Shown here: positions 1-15,961 of the stretch, piece by piece
Layout: each line of letters opens with the position of its first letter
How positions within the stretch are numbered: the stretch's first letter is position 1
Source of the DNA: Hypomesus transpacificus
Lineage: Eukaryota > Chordata > Actinopteri > Osmeriformes > Osmeridae
DNA length: 64,000 bases
Assembly: GCF_021917145.1 (NCBI RefSeq)
Contig: NC_061068.1
Location: forward strand, 3,148,768 to 3,212,767
Direction of reading: 5' to 3'
Notes under the pieces: model-generated
Database searches by the model: none
What the model saw: only the letters and a program-made list of their open reading frames with translations
Told to the model about the DNA's origin: nothing
Translations under genes and position numbers: made by a program

Positions 1-2
1 CC

Positions 3-1168
3 GTGTCCGAGAGCCCCCTTCCAGCTGGAGGAGAGGCCTGGGAGGCTGAGGACACCAAGCCCTGCATGGAGGCCCTGGACCGTGGCCTCCCCGCCCTCCC
101 CGGCCTCTACCTCTCCTGCATCGACATGCTCCTCACCGAAGACTCCGCCTGGCTGGTGAAGGTCAGCGAGGCTGCCCCCACACTGGCTGTCCCCCTGAGC
201 AGGGGGGAGGCCAGGGGGGAGGCCAGGGGGGAGCCGGAGCAGTGCCCAGTCATTGACAGCCAGGGCCTGGGGTTGTCCCCCGGGATGGAGGCCCTGCAGG
301 GGCCAGAGGAGGAGCGCTCCCTGGAGCAGGTGCAGAGTCTGGTGGTCGGGGAGGTGCTGAAGGATGTGGAGACGGCATGCAAACTGCTCAATATTACCCC
401 AGGTAAATACCTCAAACTGCTCAATATTACCCCAGGTAAATACCTCAAACTGCTCAACATCATTCCAGGTAAATCTACCGCAAATTGTTCATCATCACTC
501 CAGGAAAACCAAAGACAAAAAATTAATTCATTCACATTTTCATCACATTTTGACATTTTATTCATTTAGCAGACTCTGTATAATTGGTGCCTGCAAAGTA
601 CAGCAGAATATCAAGGATCAGAAATGCACAGCTGTCTAATTTAGCAGGCGTGAAATATCACTACTGTGAAACAATAACTATCTCAACTATTGCGCAAAAA
701 CAATTCAACTGCCGTACAACAATAACCAGCTCAATTCATGTACGACATCAGAAATGACAGACATCTCAGAATCTCCGACACCCTACACCTCTCGACACCA
801 GGAAACACTGAAACATTTGGCACATCGGTTATACCTGCGTGTTTATCTTGCATACTTATACTTACTTATCAGCGACGGTGTGCGTTACTCCTGGGATCTG
901 TAAAAACAACAGATACCTGTCCAGATAGTGTGAGTGACAGCTGTGTGACTGATGGTCGCTGACGCAGGTTATGTTTACCCTCTCCAGGATCTGTTTAATC
1001 CATTTCCTCTGGACTGGGAGAGAGGGGGATGGAGCCTGCCTAATGCACACAGTGTTAGGGCGAGGTTGGCAGAACTGGCAAACAGAACATGTGTGTGTGC
1101 TGTCACGATGCCACTGTCACTCAATCTCTCCTCCATGCTCGTCTGAACTCACCGAGTCAGAGCAGGCT

Positions 1169-1209
<41 letters not shown>

Positions 1210-2978
1210 TACTGGGAGAACTGACTGTACACACACACTGTCACACACACCTTAAGCAAACTCATCATTTTTCCAAAAAGGTCACATCTGTTAGCTTAAC
1301 CAAACACCAACGTTACAAAAATCCACTAAGATGGAATCTTTTGGCTTCCGAAGAAACTGAATTTTGTCTTTGCTTGAACAGCTACAGAGCACATATTGGG
1401 TGAAGGTGTGTGTATCCCAGTGTGGGTGTGTGTAGCTCTGCACTTGTGTGTGCGTTTGTGTGTGTGTACATGCAAGTGTGTATGCATGTGTATGTGTCTC
1501 TACATGGGTATGCGCAGGTGTATGTTTGTGCACATGATGTTTGTGCACACCCGTGTGTGTGTATGTGTGTGCACGTGTGTGTATGTGTGTGTACGTGTGG
1601 TTGATGTGGTCCTTCCTTTCGGCCCTCCAGACCCCGCAGAGTGGAACAGTGGGAACGTGCAGAAGTGGCTCCTGTGGACAGAGCACCTGTACAGACTCCC
1701 TCAGGCTGGCAGGGCCTTCCAGGAGCTCACGGGAAGGGACCTGTGTGCCATGAGTGAGGAGGACTTCCGTCAGCGCTCGCCCCTGTGTGGGGACACCCTC
1801 CACGCCCACCTGGACATCTGGAAATCAGGTGAGGCTCCTTCTGTTTGGGCTGGGTGGAGTTTCAGATGTGTCTGTCGTCTGTTAGAAATATGATTGCTGA
1901 ACTCTCTATGATTGCTGAATTCTTTTTTCTCTTTTTCTTTTTTCCCTGTCTCTCTCTGTCTCTCTCTGTCTCTCTCTGTCTCTCTCTGTCTCTCTCTGTC
2001 TCTCTCTCTCTGTCTCTCTCTCTCTGTCTCTCTCTGTCTCTCCACCCTTTGTCTCTCTCTGTCTCTCCACCTTTTATTTCTCTGACGATCTCCAGCTGCT
2101 TGGATGAAGGAGCGGTGTTCAGTAGGAGAAGCCAAACTGACCAGTAGGACTTTCACTTTTTTTTTACTCTCCATTCTCATGTCCACCGAGCTGAATCCCT
2201 CAACCACAGCTGTCGCCCTTTGTTTGTGTCCCTGTGTGTGTGTGTGTGTGTGCATGCGTGTGTGTGTAGGCGGCGAAGACCTGTGGTCCGAGGCTGATTC
2301 CTCCTGTACGGGACAGCCCATCCACCTGTGGCAGTTCCTCCGAGAGCTGCTGCTCAAGCCCCACAACTATGGACGCTGCATCCGCTGGGTCAACAAGGAG
2401 AAAGGTAGCACTGCTAGCAACAGGGTAGAGGTAGCGCTGCTAGCAACAGGGTAGAGGTAGCGCTGTTAGCAACAGGGTAGAGGTAGCGCTGCTAGCAACA
2501 GGGTAGAGGTAGCGCTGTTAGCAACAGGGTAGAGGTAGCGCTGTTAGCAACAGGGTAGAGGTAGCGCTGTTAGCAACAGGGTAGAGGTAGCGCTGTTAGC
2601 AACAGGGTAGAGGTAGCGCTGTTAGCAACAGGGTAGATGTAGCGCTGTTAGCAACAGGGTAGAGGTAGCGCTGTTAGCAACAGGGTAGAGGTAGCACTGT
2701 TAGCAACAGGGTAGAGGTAGAGGAAGCGCTGTTATTTCCTCTCTTGAAGAAGTTCCGTAAGTCCCTGTGTTTTCTCTGCCCTTCTCCTTCCTCATCCAGG
2801 CATCTTCAAGATCGAGGACTCTGCCCACGTGGCCCGGCTGTGGGGCCTGAGGAAGAATCGTCCGGCCATGAACTATGACAAGCTGAGCCGCTCCATACGA
2901 CAGTACTACAAGAAGGGCATCATCCGCAAGCCAGATGTCTCCCAGAGGCTCGTTTACCAGTTCGTCCACCCGGTGTAG
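3..2978 (+). CDS. spdef: SPDEF-type ETS transcription factor (SAM pointed domain), 5' partial
   Basis: Nuclear ETS transcription factor; the mammalian protein drives secretory/goblet epithelial differentiation and prefers GGAT-core sites. Five coding exons are visible: ?-402, 1631-1828, 2096-2143, 2270-2404 and 2800-2978 (stop TAG). All phases agree and give 319 residues. The reading frame is open at the left edge, so the start lies outside; against human SPDEF (about 335 aa) roughly 20-25 residues are missing. The N-terminal part has the family motif EQCPVIDSQ and the block SLEQVQSLVVGEVLKD. The pointed (PNT) domain spans about residues 138-199 (NVQKWLLWTEH, LCAMSEEDFRQRSP). The ETS domain spans about 233-316 (IHLWQFLRELLL, recognition helix NYDKLSRSIRQYY, ending VYQFVHPV). 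The third exon is only 48 bp and its donor (CCA|GTAGGA) is weak. Two donors lie inside tandem repeats (see findings). The gene faces pacsin1 tail to tail. The family call is near certain; paralogue identity is inferred from synteny. Confidence 0.94.
381..507 (+). repeat. 33-bp tandem repeat containing the spdef exon end and 5' splice site
   Basis: A 33-bp unit covering the last 22 coding bases, the donor AG|GTAAAT and ten intronic bases occurs at 381-413 and 414-446. It occurs again, diverged, at 447-474, and as a decayed fourth copy at about 480-507 in which GT has become GA. Three intact donor sites therefore sit 33 bp apart (GT at 403, 436 and 469) in the same reading frame. Confidence 0.9.
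1169..1206. repeat. Poly-G homopolymer in spdef intron
   Basis: About 38 consecutive G residues lie in the first visible spdef intron. The true length is likely unreliable because homopolymers are prone to sequencing error. Confidence 0.9.
1400..1615. repeat. Interrupted (TG)n microsatellite before the PNT exon
   Basis: A TG-rich tract with many interruptions fills the end of the intron up to the acceptor at 1630. Apparent reading frames through it encode only low-complexity Cys/Val or Thr/His and are not genes. Confidence 0.85.
1922..2072. repeat. CTCTCTGT polypyrimidine repeat upstream of a 48-bp spdef exon
   Basis: About 150 bp of CT/CTGT repeats lie just before the acceptor at 2095. This extends the polypyrimidine character of the 3' splice site of the very small exon 2096-2143. 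Confidence 0.85.
2403..2725 (+). repeat. 26-bp minisatellite beginning at the donor of the spdef ETS exon
   Basis: About 12 copies of a 26-bp unit (core GGTAGCGCTGTTAGCAACAG). The first copy starts at the exon-intron border AAAG|GTAGCA, so every unit repeats an AG|GTAGC donor-like site. The unit is not a multiple of three. Confidence 0.9.
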
Positions 2979-3925
2979 AGGAGGAGATCCCTTCATACCT
3001 GGAGGAGGAGAAGGAGGAGGAGAGAGAGATCCCTTCATACCTGGAGGAGTAGGAGGAGGAGGAGGAGGAGAGAGAGATCCCTTCATACCTGGTGTGGAGG
3101 AAGAAAGGGAAAGATAGAGATGCCTGTGTTGGAGATGAGAGGTAGCTGAACGCCCATGCTGCAGTGAGAAGGACGAGGTTGGAAGGGAAAAGAGACCAGA
3201 CTGAACCAAGTGCACTGACCATCCCCCGTGCAAACAACCTCCCCTTACCGCCTGCAGCTAGCAGGGCTAGGAGGTATCTCCCCTTACAGCCTGCAGAGAG
3301 CAGGGATAGGAGGTATCCCTCTGTCAGACAGCTGTCTCAGGATCACCAACAGGTCGCCCCGCTCACGCTCAGCGAAGAAGGTGGAGGACGTTCAAAACAG
3401 AATTGCGTTGAGGCGTTGACTTTTCAACAACAGGCGTTGACTTTTCAACAACAGGCGTTGACTTTTCAACAACAGGCGTTGACTTTTCAACAACATACAA
3501 ATTCAAGAGAAACTGAACTGCCTTTTACTGTTAGCACGCTCTGCCTGTCCTTGTCTGTCATGTCATATGTAATGATCTTATCTTATTTTCGTTTGTCATA
3601 AAGCCAAAAGGTTAGTGTATCTTAATGAACATATGTTTTTGTGTGCATTTTTATGTGTGTGGATGTTTTTCTTAGCCTAAACCATTTATCTTCATTTTAC
3701 AGTATACATTGTTTGCCAAAACAATGTCAAAAGTGTGTGTTTGCGTGTGTGTGTGTTTGCGTGTGTGTGTGTCTGAGTGTTTGGATCTTCAGGCTTCACC
3801 CTGGGTTTGGCTTTGGCTTTCTACCAGCGAGGCAAACAGTCATTCATCACACACTTCTGATCTCCGCGCGGCAACAATGCAGACCGAGAAGTTTAGCACT
3901 GAAATAAAGACTAAAGCTACACCCT
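2979..3925 (+). other. spdef: spdef 3'UTR with three nested tandem repeats
   Basis: Sequence between the stop codon and the AATAAA at 3903. It contains three copies of a GATCCCTTCATACCTGG-based unit (about 2988-3095), two copies of a 38-bp unit (about 3241-3325), and four copies of the 21-bp unit GGCGTTGACTTTTCAACAACA (about 3412-3495). A TG microsatellite lies at about 3735-3775. Reading frames here are repeat translations. The extent of the UTR is inferred from the poly(A) signal only. Confidence 0.6.
3903..3908 (+). terminator. Probable spdef polyadenylation signal AATAAA
   Basis: Canonical AATAAA 925 bp after the spdef stop codon, the first such hexamer seen on this strand. Use is inferred, not shown. 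Confidence 0.5.
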
Positions 3926-3968
3926 GGGCGCTACGTGAACGAAGAGAAAGTGTTTAAACAGACAGAGG

Positions 3969-4060
3969 AGAGGTCTAACCATTATCCCCTCAGAGGTCTA
4001 ACCATTATCCCCTCAGAGGTCTAACCATTATCCCCTCAGAGGTCTAACCATTATCCCCTG
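3969..4060. repeat. 23-bp tandem repeat, four copies
   Basis: Unit AGGTCTAACCATTATCCCCTC repeated four times, nearly identical, just downstream of spdef. Confidence 0.9.
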
Positions 4061-4453
4061 GGTATGTTTCCACAGTAACCCACATAACATACTTGTCAAT
4101 TATCAAAAAACCTTATCTAAAAAATGTAATGACACATGATGTTTTTTGTGCCACACGGTGCATTGAGAGACTGCAAACCTACAATGACCAGCAGACAATG
4201 AATGAAGGAACAACACCTAGTTAAATCATTAATGTTTTACTACTCAACACAATGGAGTGAGCGGTGAGACGCTGATGTGGAGGTGTGAAGAACTGCTCTG
4301 TCATGTGACCCACTTTTAAGAGCGTGGGGAGAAACTACTGGCCTAGTGTTGTGTTACGTTCTGATCACATCAAGTGTCAACATTCTGCATGCTCTGATGT
4401 TGGTGCGGAGCCTGTCTAACGTTGTCATAATTCAGCTTACACCTGCTGTATTC

Positions 4454-5234
4454 TAGCCTGGCTGCCAGCCCAACTTCTCCCCGCCCAAAAGAAATTTGTT
4501 CGGGAAATTGGGTCTGGAGGGTCTCGTATTGGGGACCAACTACAGAAAACCAGAATCTGGGCGAACCAATGAAATTGCCAGTGCGGGCTTTATACGATGA
4601 TGGACAGATGATCAACAGTAACGTAATCACCTACGTAACAAAAGAGCGCTTAAGTTGAATTCGTTTTGAACAAACATGGCTACCGCTGGAGATCTGGGAT
4701 GTTGTGATTCTGCCATCGAGTCTGTTTTAGAAGACATCGACAGCGCATTAATTTTGAAAGAGGAACAGAGAGACGCAATCAAGGCATTTGTCGATGGAAA
4801 ATATGTTTTTGCCGTCCTTCCTACGGGATTCGGTAAAAGTTTAATTTATCAGCTGGCCCCGATGGAGTTGTAATCCTAAACGGAGAACTTCGTATATGCA
4901 TTGCCCTTTATTGTTTCGCTCAAAAAGGTTGACCGTGTGAACAAGTACTCTCCCTACCCTTAAATTAATTTTACAACACCGGCAAAAATCGTTTGTATTC
5001 ATTCTTCAAGCATACTTCAAGTCTGCTTGTAGTTTAGTTCTGTTGACAACAACTATGCGGTGCTTAACATACGTCACATACTCTGTTGCTCTGATTGGTT
5101 GTAGATCTATCCAATTGAGCGAAGAGGCATTTGTTTTCCAGGCTCGTTTGAAACACGCCCTGTAGTCAAAGCCCAACGGAGAGTTCTCAGACTCATATTC
5201 TGACTAGAATTATGAGTATGACAACGTCAGGCTA
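4454..5234. mobile_element. 781-bp DNA transposon remnant with RecQ-like fragment
   Basis: The element starts TAGCCTGG and ends CAGGCTA (7-bp terminal inverted match). It is flanked on both sides by the same 9 bases GCTGTATTC (4445-4453 and 5235-5243), as expected for a target-site duplication of 8-9 bp. It encloses a short helicase-like reading frame but no recognisable transposase. The outer left flank (4419-4429, ACGTTGTCATA) also matches the reverse complement of the right end, which may mean nested copies or an alternative left border. Superfamily not assigned; an 8-9 bp duplication fits hAT- or P-like elements. Confidence 0.65.
4676..4873 (+). pseudogene. Truncated RecQ-like helicase N-terminus inside a transposon
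   Basis: A 65-codon reading frame with a superfamily-2 helicase N-terminal signature: LKEEQRDAIKAF resembles the region before motif I, and LPTGFGKSLIYQ is a Walker A motif I of the RecQ type. It stops after LAPMEL, before the DEAH box and every later helicase motif, so it cannot be an active helicase. No introns or continuing frames follow. It probably derives from a larger gene of the autonomous element or was captured by it. It could still be expressed as a short peptide, but there is no evidence for that. Confidence 0.7.
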
Positions 5235-5243
5235 GCTGTATTC

Positions 5244-6065
5244 CAGGCAGCATGAGAGAATGTAAGCTTACAGATAACGTTACCAGATGCCCTAAATAAA
5301 GGTTAAATAAAAGTTAAGTAAAACTTTAAAATGCCATGAACTTGAATGGGATTTTGTTTAGCATTATCACTTACTATTAAAAAAATAAAAATACAACCTT
5401 TTAGGGCATTACAGTTTACCGAAATAGCCTACCAAAGTCCACAAAGCTGGCAGTTACCCAGGGAGCAACAATCTAATTTTACCTCAGCGCATCAATAAAT
5501 GCATCGAAACACAACAAAGTAAAATTATGACAACATGGAAATCTTCAGTTGGAGACAGCAGTAAATCAATCCATTGGGTTCCGAGGAACATCAAATATTT
5601 GCTAAACTGATTAACAGAGATGACCGTAGTTAGTAGATTTTTCTGGTTTCAGTACTTTACTATTTATTTTTCTGACAACTTTTCACTTTCACTCCTTAAA
5701 TCTTTTACACAAATATCTGTACTGTATACTTTTTACATTAAGCCAGCCTCGTTACCTTGGTTTTAATCTATATTTGGTGGCATGATGTAACAATATTATT
5801 CCTTGTCATTGCTGCCTTTTTTCATTTCCTGGCTATCACGCAACAAACGTAAGCTAGTCTACAAACCTACCATGGGGCAAGGAAGAAGGCAACAAAAAAA
5901 ACTTTAAAAACAAAAAGGTACTTCATGAGGACTCTCCCAAACTCTCCTGTACTCTATTGTACTCTGCTCTGCTTTAATCTGTTTTAGGCTTTTCTGTTCT
6001 CCTTTCCTTTCACTGTGTGTGAACAAATTATTTTTTGAAAAAAAGTTTTAAGAAAAATGTTTTGA
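5244..6065. other. Intergenic, AT-rich, no gene seen
   Basis: Single-copy AT-rich sequence between spdef and pacsin1 with no coding frame, RNA gene or clear repeat that I can recognise. Confidence 0.5.
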
Positions 6066-6310
6066 AAGGTTGAAAGCCTGTTAGAGCTGACCTGAGACCA
6101 GCCTGTTAAATCTGACCTGAAACCAGCCTGTTAGACCAGCCTGTTAGATCTGACCTGAGACCAGCTTGTTAGATCTGACCTGAGACCAGCTTGTTAGATC
6201 TGACCTGACACCAGCCTTTTAGATCTGACCTGAGACCAGCTTGTTAGATCTGACCTGAGACCAGCTTGTTAGATCTGACCTGAGACCGGCCTGTTAGATC
6301 TGTTATATTG
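6066..6310. repeat. 25-bp minisatellite
   Basis: About nine imperfect copies of a unit close to GTTAGATCTGACCTGAGACC, with two shortened copies at the left end. Confidence 0.9.
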
Positions 6311-6439
6311 TCAAATAACCAATTAAAAACGAACTGATCATAAAAACTAGTACATGAGCAAACATCAGCGTGATGAGAACTACCTAAAATGACAGAGGCC
6401 ATCTTTGGAGAAAACTCTTTTGACGTGCATTTTTTTGTT

Positions 6440-6690
6440 TGGCTCATGTCCCATCCGCTAACATAGAGGACTGGACTTATGACCTATACTGCAGCCAGCC
6501 ACAAGGTGGCGATCGAGGTGTTTTGGCTTCGCTTTTCAGAGCTGTTGTACCCAACTCTATGGTTGTACCGTCCATTCTTTTCACAGTCTACGCACGGAAC
6601 CGACAGTTGTCTGTTCACCAGGGACCTCTACTGGTCGATTCACAGGATTACAGGATTGCACAATCCTGAACAGTGCACAATAATGTGCGA
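6440..6690. mobile_element. Probable dispersed teleost repeat fragment
   Basis: The stretch around GACTTATGACCTATACTGCA and CAGCCAGCCACAAGGTGGCG resembles a short repeat I remember as common in fish genomes. Ends, target duplication and class cannot be determined here. Two overlapping short frames in it are not credible genes. Confidence 0.3.
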
Positions 6691-8445
6691 TGGTGATTAA
6701 CTCAAGCCCTACCTATGACAATTAGATCGCATCTGTAACAAGCCGCACCCTGCTAAACCCACAGCCCAACAACGCCAACATTGAGTGATCATTTTTTGAT
6801 TAAGTCTTTTATTTCTGTATGTTGCAGATGAACAGGCACTGCAGTAGAGGGATTACAGTCGGAGACACGCGACTCTAAACAGACTAATATTATTTTCCAG
6901 AACATTGCCAACCGATGTTCCCTTACATTAGTTACAGAAGGAAAGATAGGGTATTTAAATATTCGCCATCCATTACGTCTTCACATTGGTTTTTCATAAC
7001 AGACACCATTGTTGCAGCATCGGTTCACAGTGGACGTTAGGCTTACGTCATTGTACACAAGTTCGGTAACACGTTTTACCGCACACATGTAAACATACTA
7101 ACGTTTTAAATAAAGTTTTTATGTTGTTAAATTACATCGCATAATCTTATCTGGGCGGCGACCAATGAGAAAATGCACACGTTATATGTCAACGGTTGTG
7201 TCTTCCTATACTGTAATGCGAGCCTAAAGCCAAGAGTCAGTTTCTGAAGTTTTCCTTCCTTCTCTGTCGGTGTGTGGCGGGGTAGGTGTGAGAGAACGAA
7301 ATTCAGGCCCAGCAGACATTTTCAAATTAGACACAGGACTTGAGGAGTTCAAGACAATCTCAAATCAAGTCTGAATACTGGTCCAAAGGCCTGTGTGTTC
7401 TTCGAACGCTCTTCTGCCGGCAGTTTTCTCATCAATATTTTACAGAAGGATCATCTTTCTGCCTCTCTGGTTGTGTCCGTTTCTGCGTCAGTAAGGGAAC
7501 ACCAGGCCAGTTAGGGTGTAGCGTTCACCTGCTCTCCTGGCCCGCAGCCAGGCAGGGAGGAGGGAGGGGCGATAGGAAGACAGGGTGAGAGACAGGCAGA
7601 AAGACAGGAGGGGGTGATGAGCAGGCAGGTGTGAAGGGCAGCACACAGGTGGGAGGATAACAGGTGATCACATTCTGCTAAATCCTAGTTATCCGTTTGC
7701 TCTGATAATGTTGTTTTAATACATTGTTCTAAAGGTACAGATGTTTGGTTCATACCATCAAATATTTCAAATACTGTTAAGGTTTTGCCAGTTCACTTAG
7801 ATTTACCAAGATAAGTTAAAACTGTATCGAACTGTATCAAAAATTCCGGAAAAATATTAAAAACATAGCCATTCTGTCATCCTTGGGCTCTTCAAAAATA
7901 ACTTCTGATTACAGCAGACATCTCAAGGTGATATGGGCGTTCACAAACTGCACATTCAGGTGCATCGAAGCACCTCATTCACAGGGAACAACAGCCAAAC
8001 AAGTAAATAAAATACATAAGGTGACATAAGGTGTCAAACTAAGCCTATAGGTGTGTAGGTGTACAGGAAGTGGTTGGAGCTGCTCAGAGGACGCCTATCA
8101 AACAGCCTGAGGATGGTTAGGATCTAAACTCCACCTGTTGCTTCTTTCTTCCTCACTTATTTTCCTCACTAAACAATCTGCTTCCTCCCACCAAGTCCTC
8201 CAAAGTATTTTGAGAAGGAGGAACAAGTCAAGCTAGGAACACAGATTCAGCAGGAAAACAAATAAATGGAGCGACACTCCAGAACAGTCATCTGTGTGCT
8301 CTCAAAGAGTAAAAAAACACCAAAACCTTTTTTTCTTGTTGGTTAAACCGCCGTGGTTCATAGTCACGCACGGCTAACAATCCTGGTTGTGTTTCCCAGA
8401 ATAGTTTGTTTCATTACTCAAGAGTTTTTGAAGGTGTTTGGGTGG
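6691..8445. other. Intergenic / possible pacsin1 3'UTR, no gene seen
   Basis: No coding exon, RNA gene or mobile element recognised. Part of it may be 3'UTR of pacsin1, which is transcribed leftward and stops at 9172, but I could not identify the poly(A) signal with confidence. Confidence 0.4.
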
Positions 8446-8612
8446 CTGTGTCTGTTGTCTCTGTGTGTGTTCAGGAGGAGACGGCTGTGTCTGGTGTCTC
8501 TGTGTGTGTTCAGGGGGAGGGGGGCTGTGTCTGGTGTCTCTGTGTGTGTTCAGGAGGACACAGGCTGTGTCTGCTGTCTCTGTGTGTGTTCAGGAGGAGA
8601 CAGAGTGCTAGC
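8446..8612. repeat. 39-bp tandem repeat, four copies
   Basis: Four copies of a unit built on TGTCTCTGTGTGTGTTCAGG followed by AGGAGACGGCTGTGTCTGG. Two overlapping reading frames here are repeat translations. Confidence 0.85.
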
Positions 8613-9171
8613 ACATGCTGCTGTGCAGGTGAAACTCAGGAGAACATGACCACTGCCTCGCTGAAATAAAAGAAGGTAGAAAAGCTGATAACTAAAGAAA
8701 CCTCCATATCATCCCACAGAAGAACCGTACAAGCATTCAGAATATAAAAAACGAAACAAAACAAAAATAATATAATCAATATATACAACGCACATTGCAT
8801 AGCTCATTCTTGCTATGCAGGCACTACAGATTATACCACATCAATATCATAGTGAGAACGCGAATGGCATTTCAGCTACACAAAGAATCGAAATATAGAA
8901 CACAACTACACAAATAAAATGGAGAAGAGGGAATGGGTCTTCCCTCTTCAGCTGGGGTCACATGGGGTCACAGACACACAAGGCTGTGGTCCCTAGTCAC
9001 CACGGGAACTGATCCATCCCATCCTGTGTTGTGATGAGGTGATGAGTGAAGATGGAGGCTGCTTGGCCTTGCAGCGGGGTAGCATTGCTTTCAAGTCTAG
9101 CAATGTGCAGTCGGATTGGTCGGTTCAGTCTGTCAGCCCACCAACGGGGCAGTGTCCTCCGTGGCAATGGG

Positions 9172-14215
<5,044 letters not shown>

Positions 14216-14369
14216 GAGGAGACAAAAACAAGGAGGGGGACACACCCAGATGGGGCAGCATTAGAAACGTAAAGGTTGGTGTTGATGTCAGATTAAGATT
14301 GAGGGTTAGGTAGAGGGAGAGAAGCAAGAGGGGGAGAATGTTACGAGACAAACACTTCTGAAGAGGAAG

Positions 14370-14730
14370 CAGAGACCCAACATCCTGCTACTGTCCCAGA
14401 GAGACACAACCTCCTCTAGAGAGACCAACATCCTGCTACTGTCCCAGAGAGACACAACCTCCTCTAGAGAGACCAACATCCTGCTACTGTCCCAGAGAGA
14501 CACAACCTCCTCTAGAGAGACCAACATCCTGCTACTGTCCCAGAGAGACACAACCTCCTCTAGAGAGACCAACATCCTGCTACTGTCCCAGAGAGACACA
14601 ACCTCCTCTAGAGAGACCAACATCCTGCTACTGTCCCAGAGAGACACAACCTCCTCTAGAGAGACCAACATCCTACTACTGTCCCAGAGAGACACAACCT
14701 CCTCTAGAGAGACCAACATCCTGCTAACTG
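14370..14730. repeat. 48-bp minisatellite, about 7.5 copies
   Basis: Near-identical 48-bp units (start GAGACCAACATCCTGCTACT). Because 48 is a multiple of three, the minus strand shows a spurious frame with a repeated 16-residue motif. Confidence 0.95.
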
Positions 14731-14875
14731 TCCTGATCTGGTTCAGAGCTGTTACGCAAGGCTCTGTAGAGAGCAGCAACTCAGAGACACTCTCTGATTG
14801 GACCTCACTCTGATGGGAAGACAAAGTTGACAAAGTAATTAGGCCTTCAATCTTGTTCAGTAGGCCTTCCTCTTA

Positions 14876-14953
14876 CACACATGCACACACACAGACACTC
14901 ATGCACGCACACACACATGCACACACGCACGCACGCACACACACACGCACACC
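14876..14953. repeat. (CA)n/(ACGC)n microsatellite
   Basis: Simple ACACAC and ACGC repeats upstream of pacsin1. Confidence 0.9.
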
Positions 14954-15405
14954 AAAAGAGAGACTCCAGTCAGTTTTCTTGATCTGTCTGCAGAGCAAGG
15001 TTTCTTGGCTGACCGCGGAGACGTGCTGGTGTGCAGCTTGGATAACTGCTCATCGATTTCCTGGCCTCGACCGCGCAGCTGGATGCTAATAGCAGAGTAA
15101 TCAGTCCTGTTCATCACTGCCTGCTCCTGTCTCCACATCATCATGACACACAGCTCAGGGTGCCAGTGCGCCCAGATCAAGAGAGCCCGAGCAGTTACCA
15201 TTTCCCATTTCTATTTCTCAGCAGTGGGTTGCTTTGGTCTTGCTCTCTCTGTGACAGGGAGCAGTGGGGGCGTGATGGAGAGAGCCAGACAGAGCGAGTG
15301 TGAACAAGCATTCTGATGCTGCTTCTGCAGACGAGTCCACAGTACAGCTCTCTCTATCGCTCTGTCTTTCCCTCTCTCTCTCTCTTTGTCTTTCTTTCTC
15401 TCACA
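14954..15405. other. Upstream intergenic, no gene seen
   Basis: Mostly single-copy sequence with no supported exon. It could contain an unlocated pacsin1 5' non-coding exon. Confidence 0.35.
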
Positions 15406-15578
15406 TGCTAGGCTAGTTAGCATGTGTGTAGGTGTGATAAGCTAGTTAGCATGTGTGTAGGTGTGATAAGCTAGTTAGCATGTGTGAAGGTGTGCTAAGC
15501 TAGTTAGCATGTGTGTAGGTGTGATAAGGCAGTTAGCATGTGTATAGGTGTGCTAAGCTAGTTAGCATGTGTGTAGGC
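15406..15578. repeat. 29-bp tandem repeat, six copies
   Basis: Units of GCTAGTTAGCATGTGTGTAG followed by GTGTGATAA, with small variants. Confidence 0.9.
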
Positions 15579-15961
15579 TAACACACCATTAAAGCCTCAT
15601 TATTTCCCTGCTTTATTAACAAACTGCCCTAGAAACATCTTAGTCTGGTGGGAAAGATGTTCTCACGGAATGGACCCAATATCAGAGATCGACATGAGAC
15701 TTGAGAGAAAGCAAGAGAGAGGGAGGGGGGAGAAAGAGGAAGTAAGAGAGGGGGGATGAAAGAGGGAGAGAAAGGGGGATGAAAGAGGGAGAGAGAGAAT
15801 TCGAGAGAGGTGCTGGGAGTGGTGGTAGGGGGGAGGGGCGCAAACTGCTACATGAGTATTTGGGTCAAGCCTAACCCAATGACAGAAGCTCTACATCTGA
15901 CAATAGAGGTTAGAGGGAGGGGAAAGAGACCACATCCAATCTCCCCACAGCCTGGCAGCGA
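15579..15961. other. Intergenic with GA-rich patch, no gene seen
   Basis: Single-copy sequence plus a GGGAGA-rich stretch at about 15710-15800. No coding exon recognised. Confidence 0.4.
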
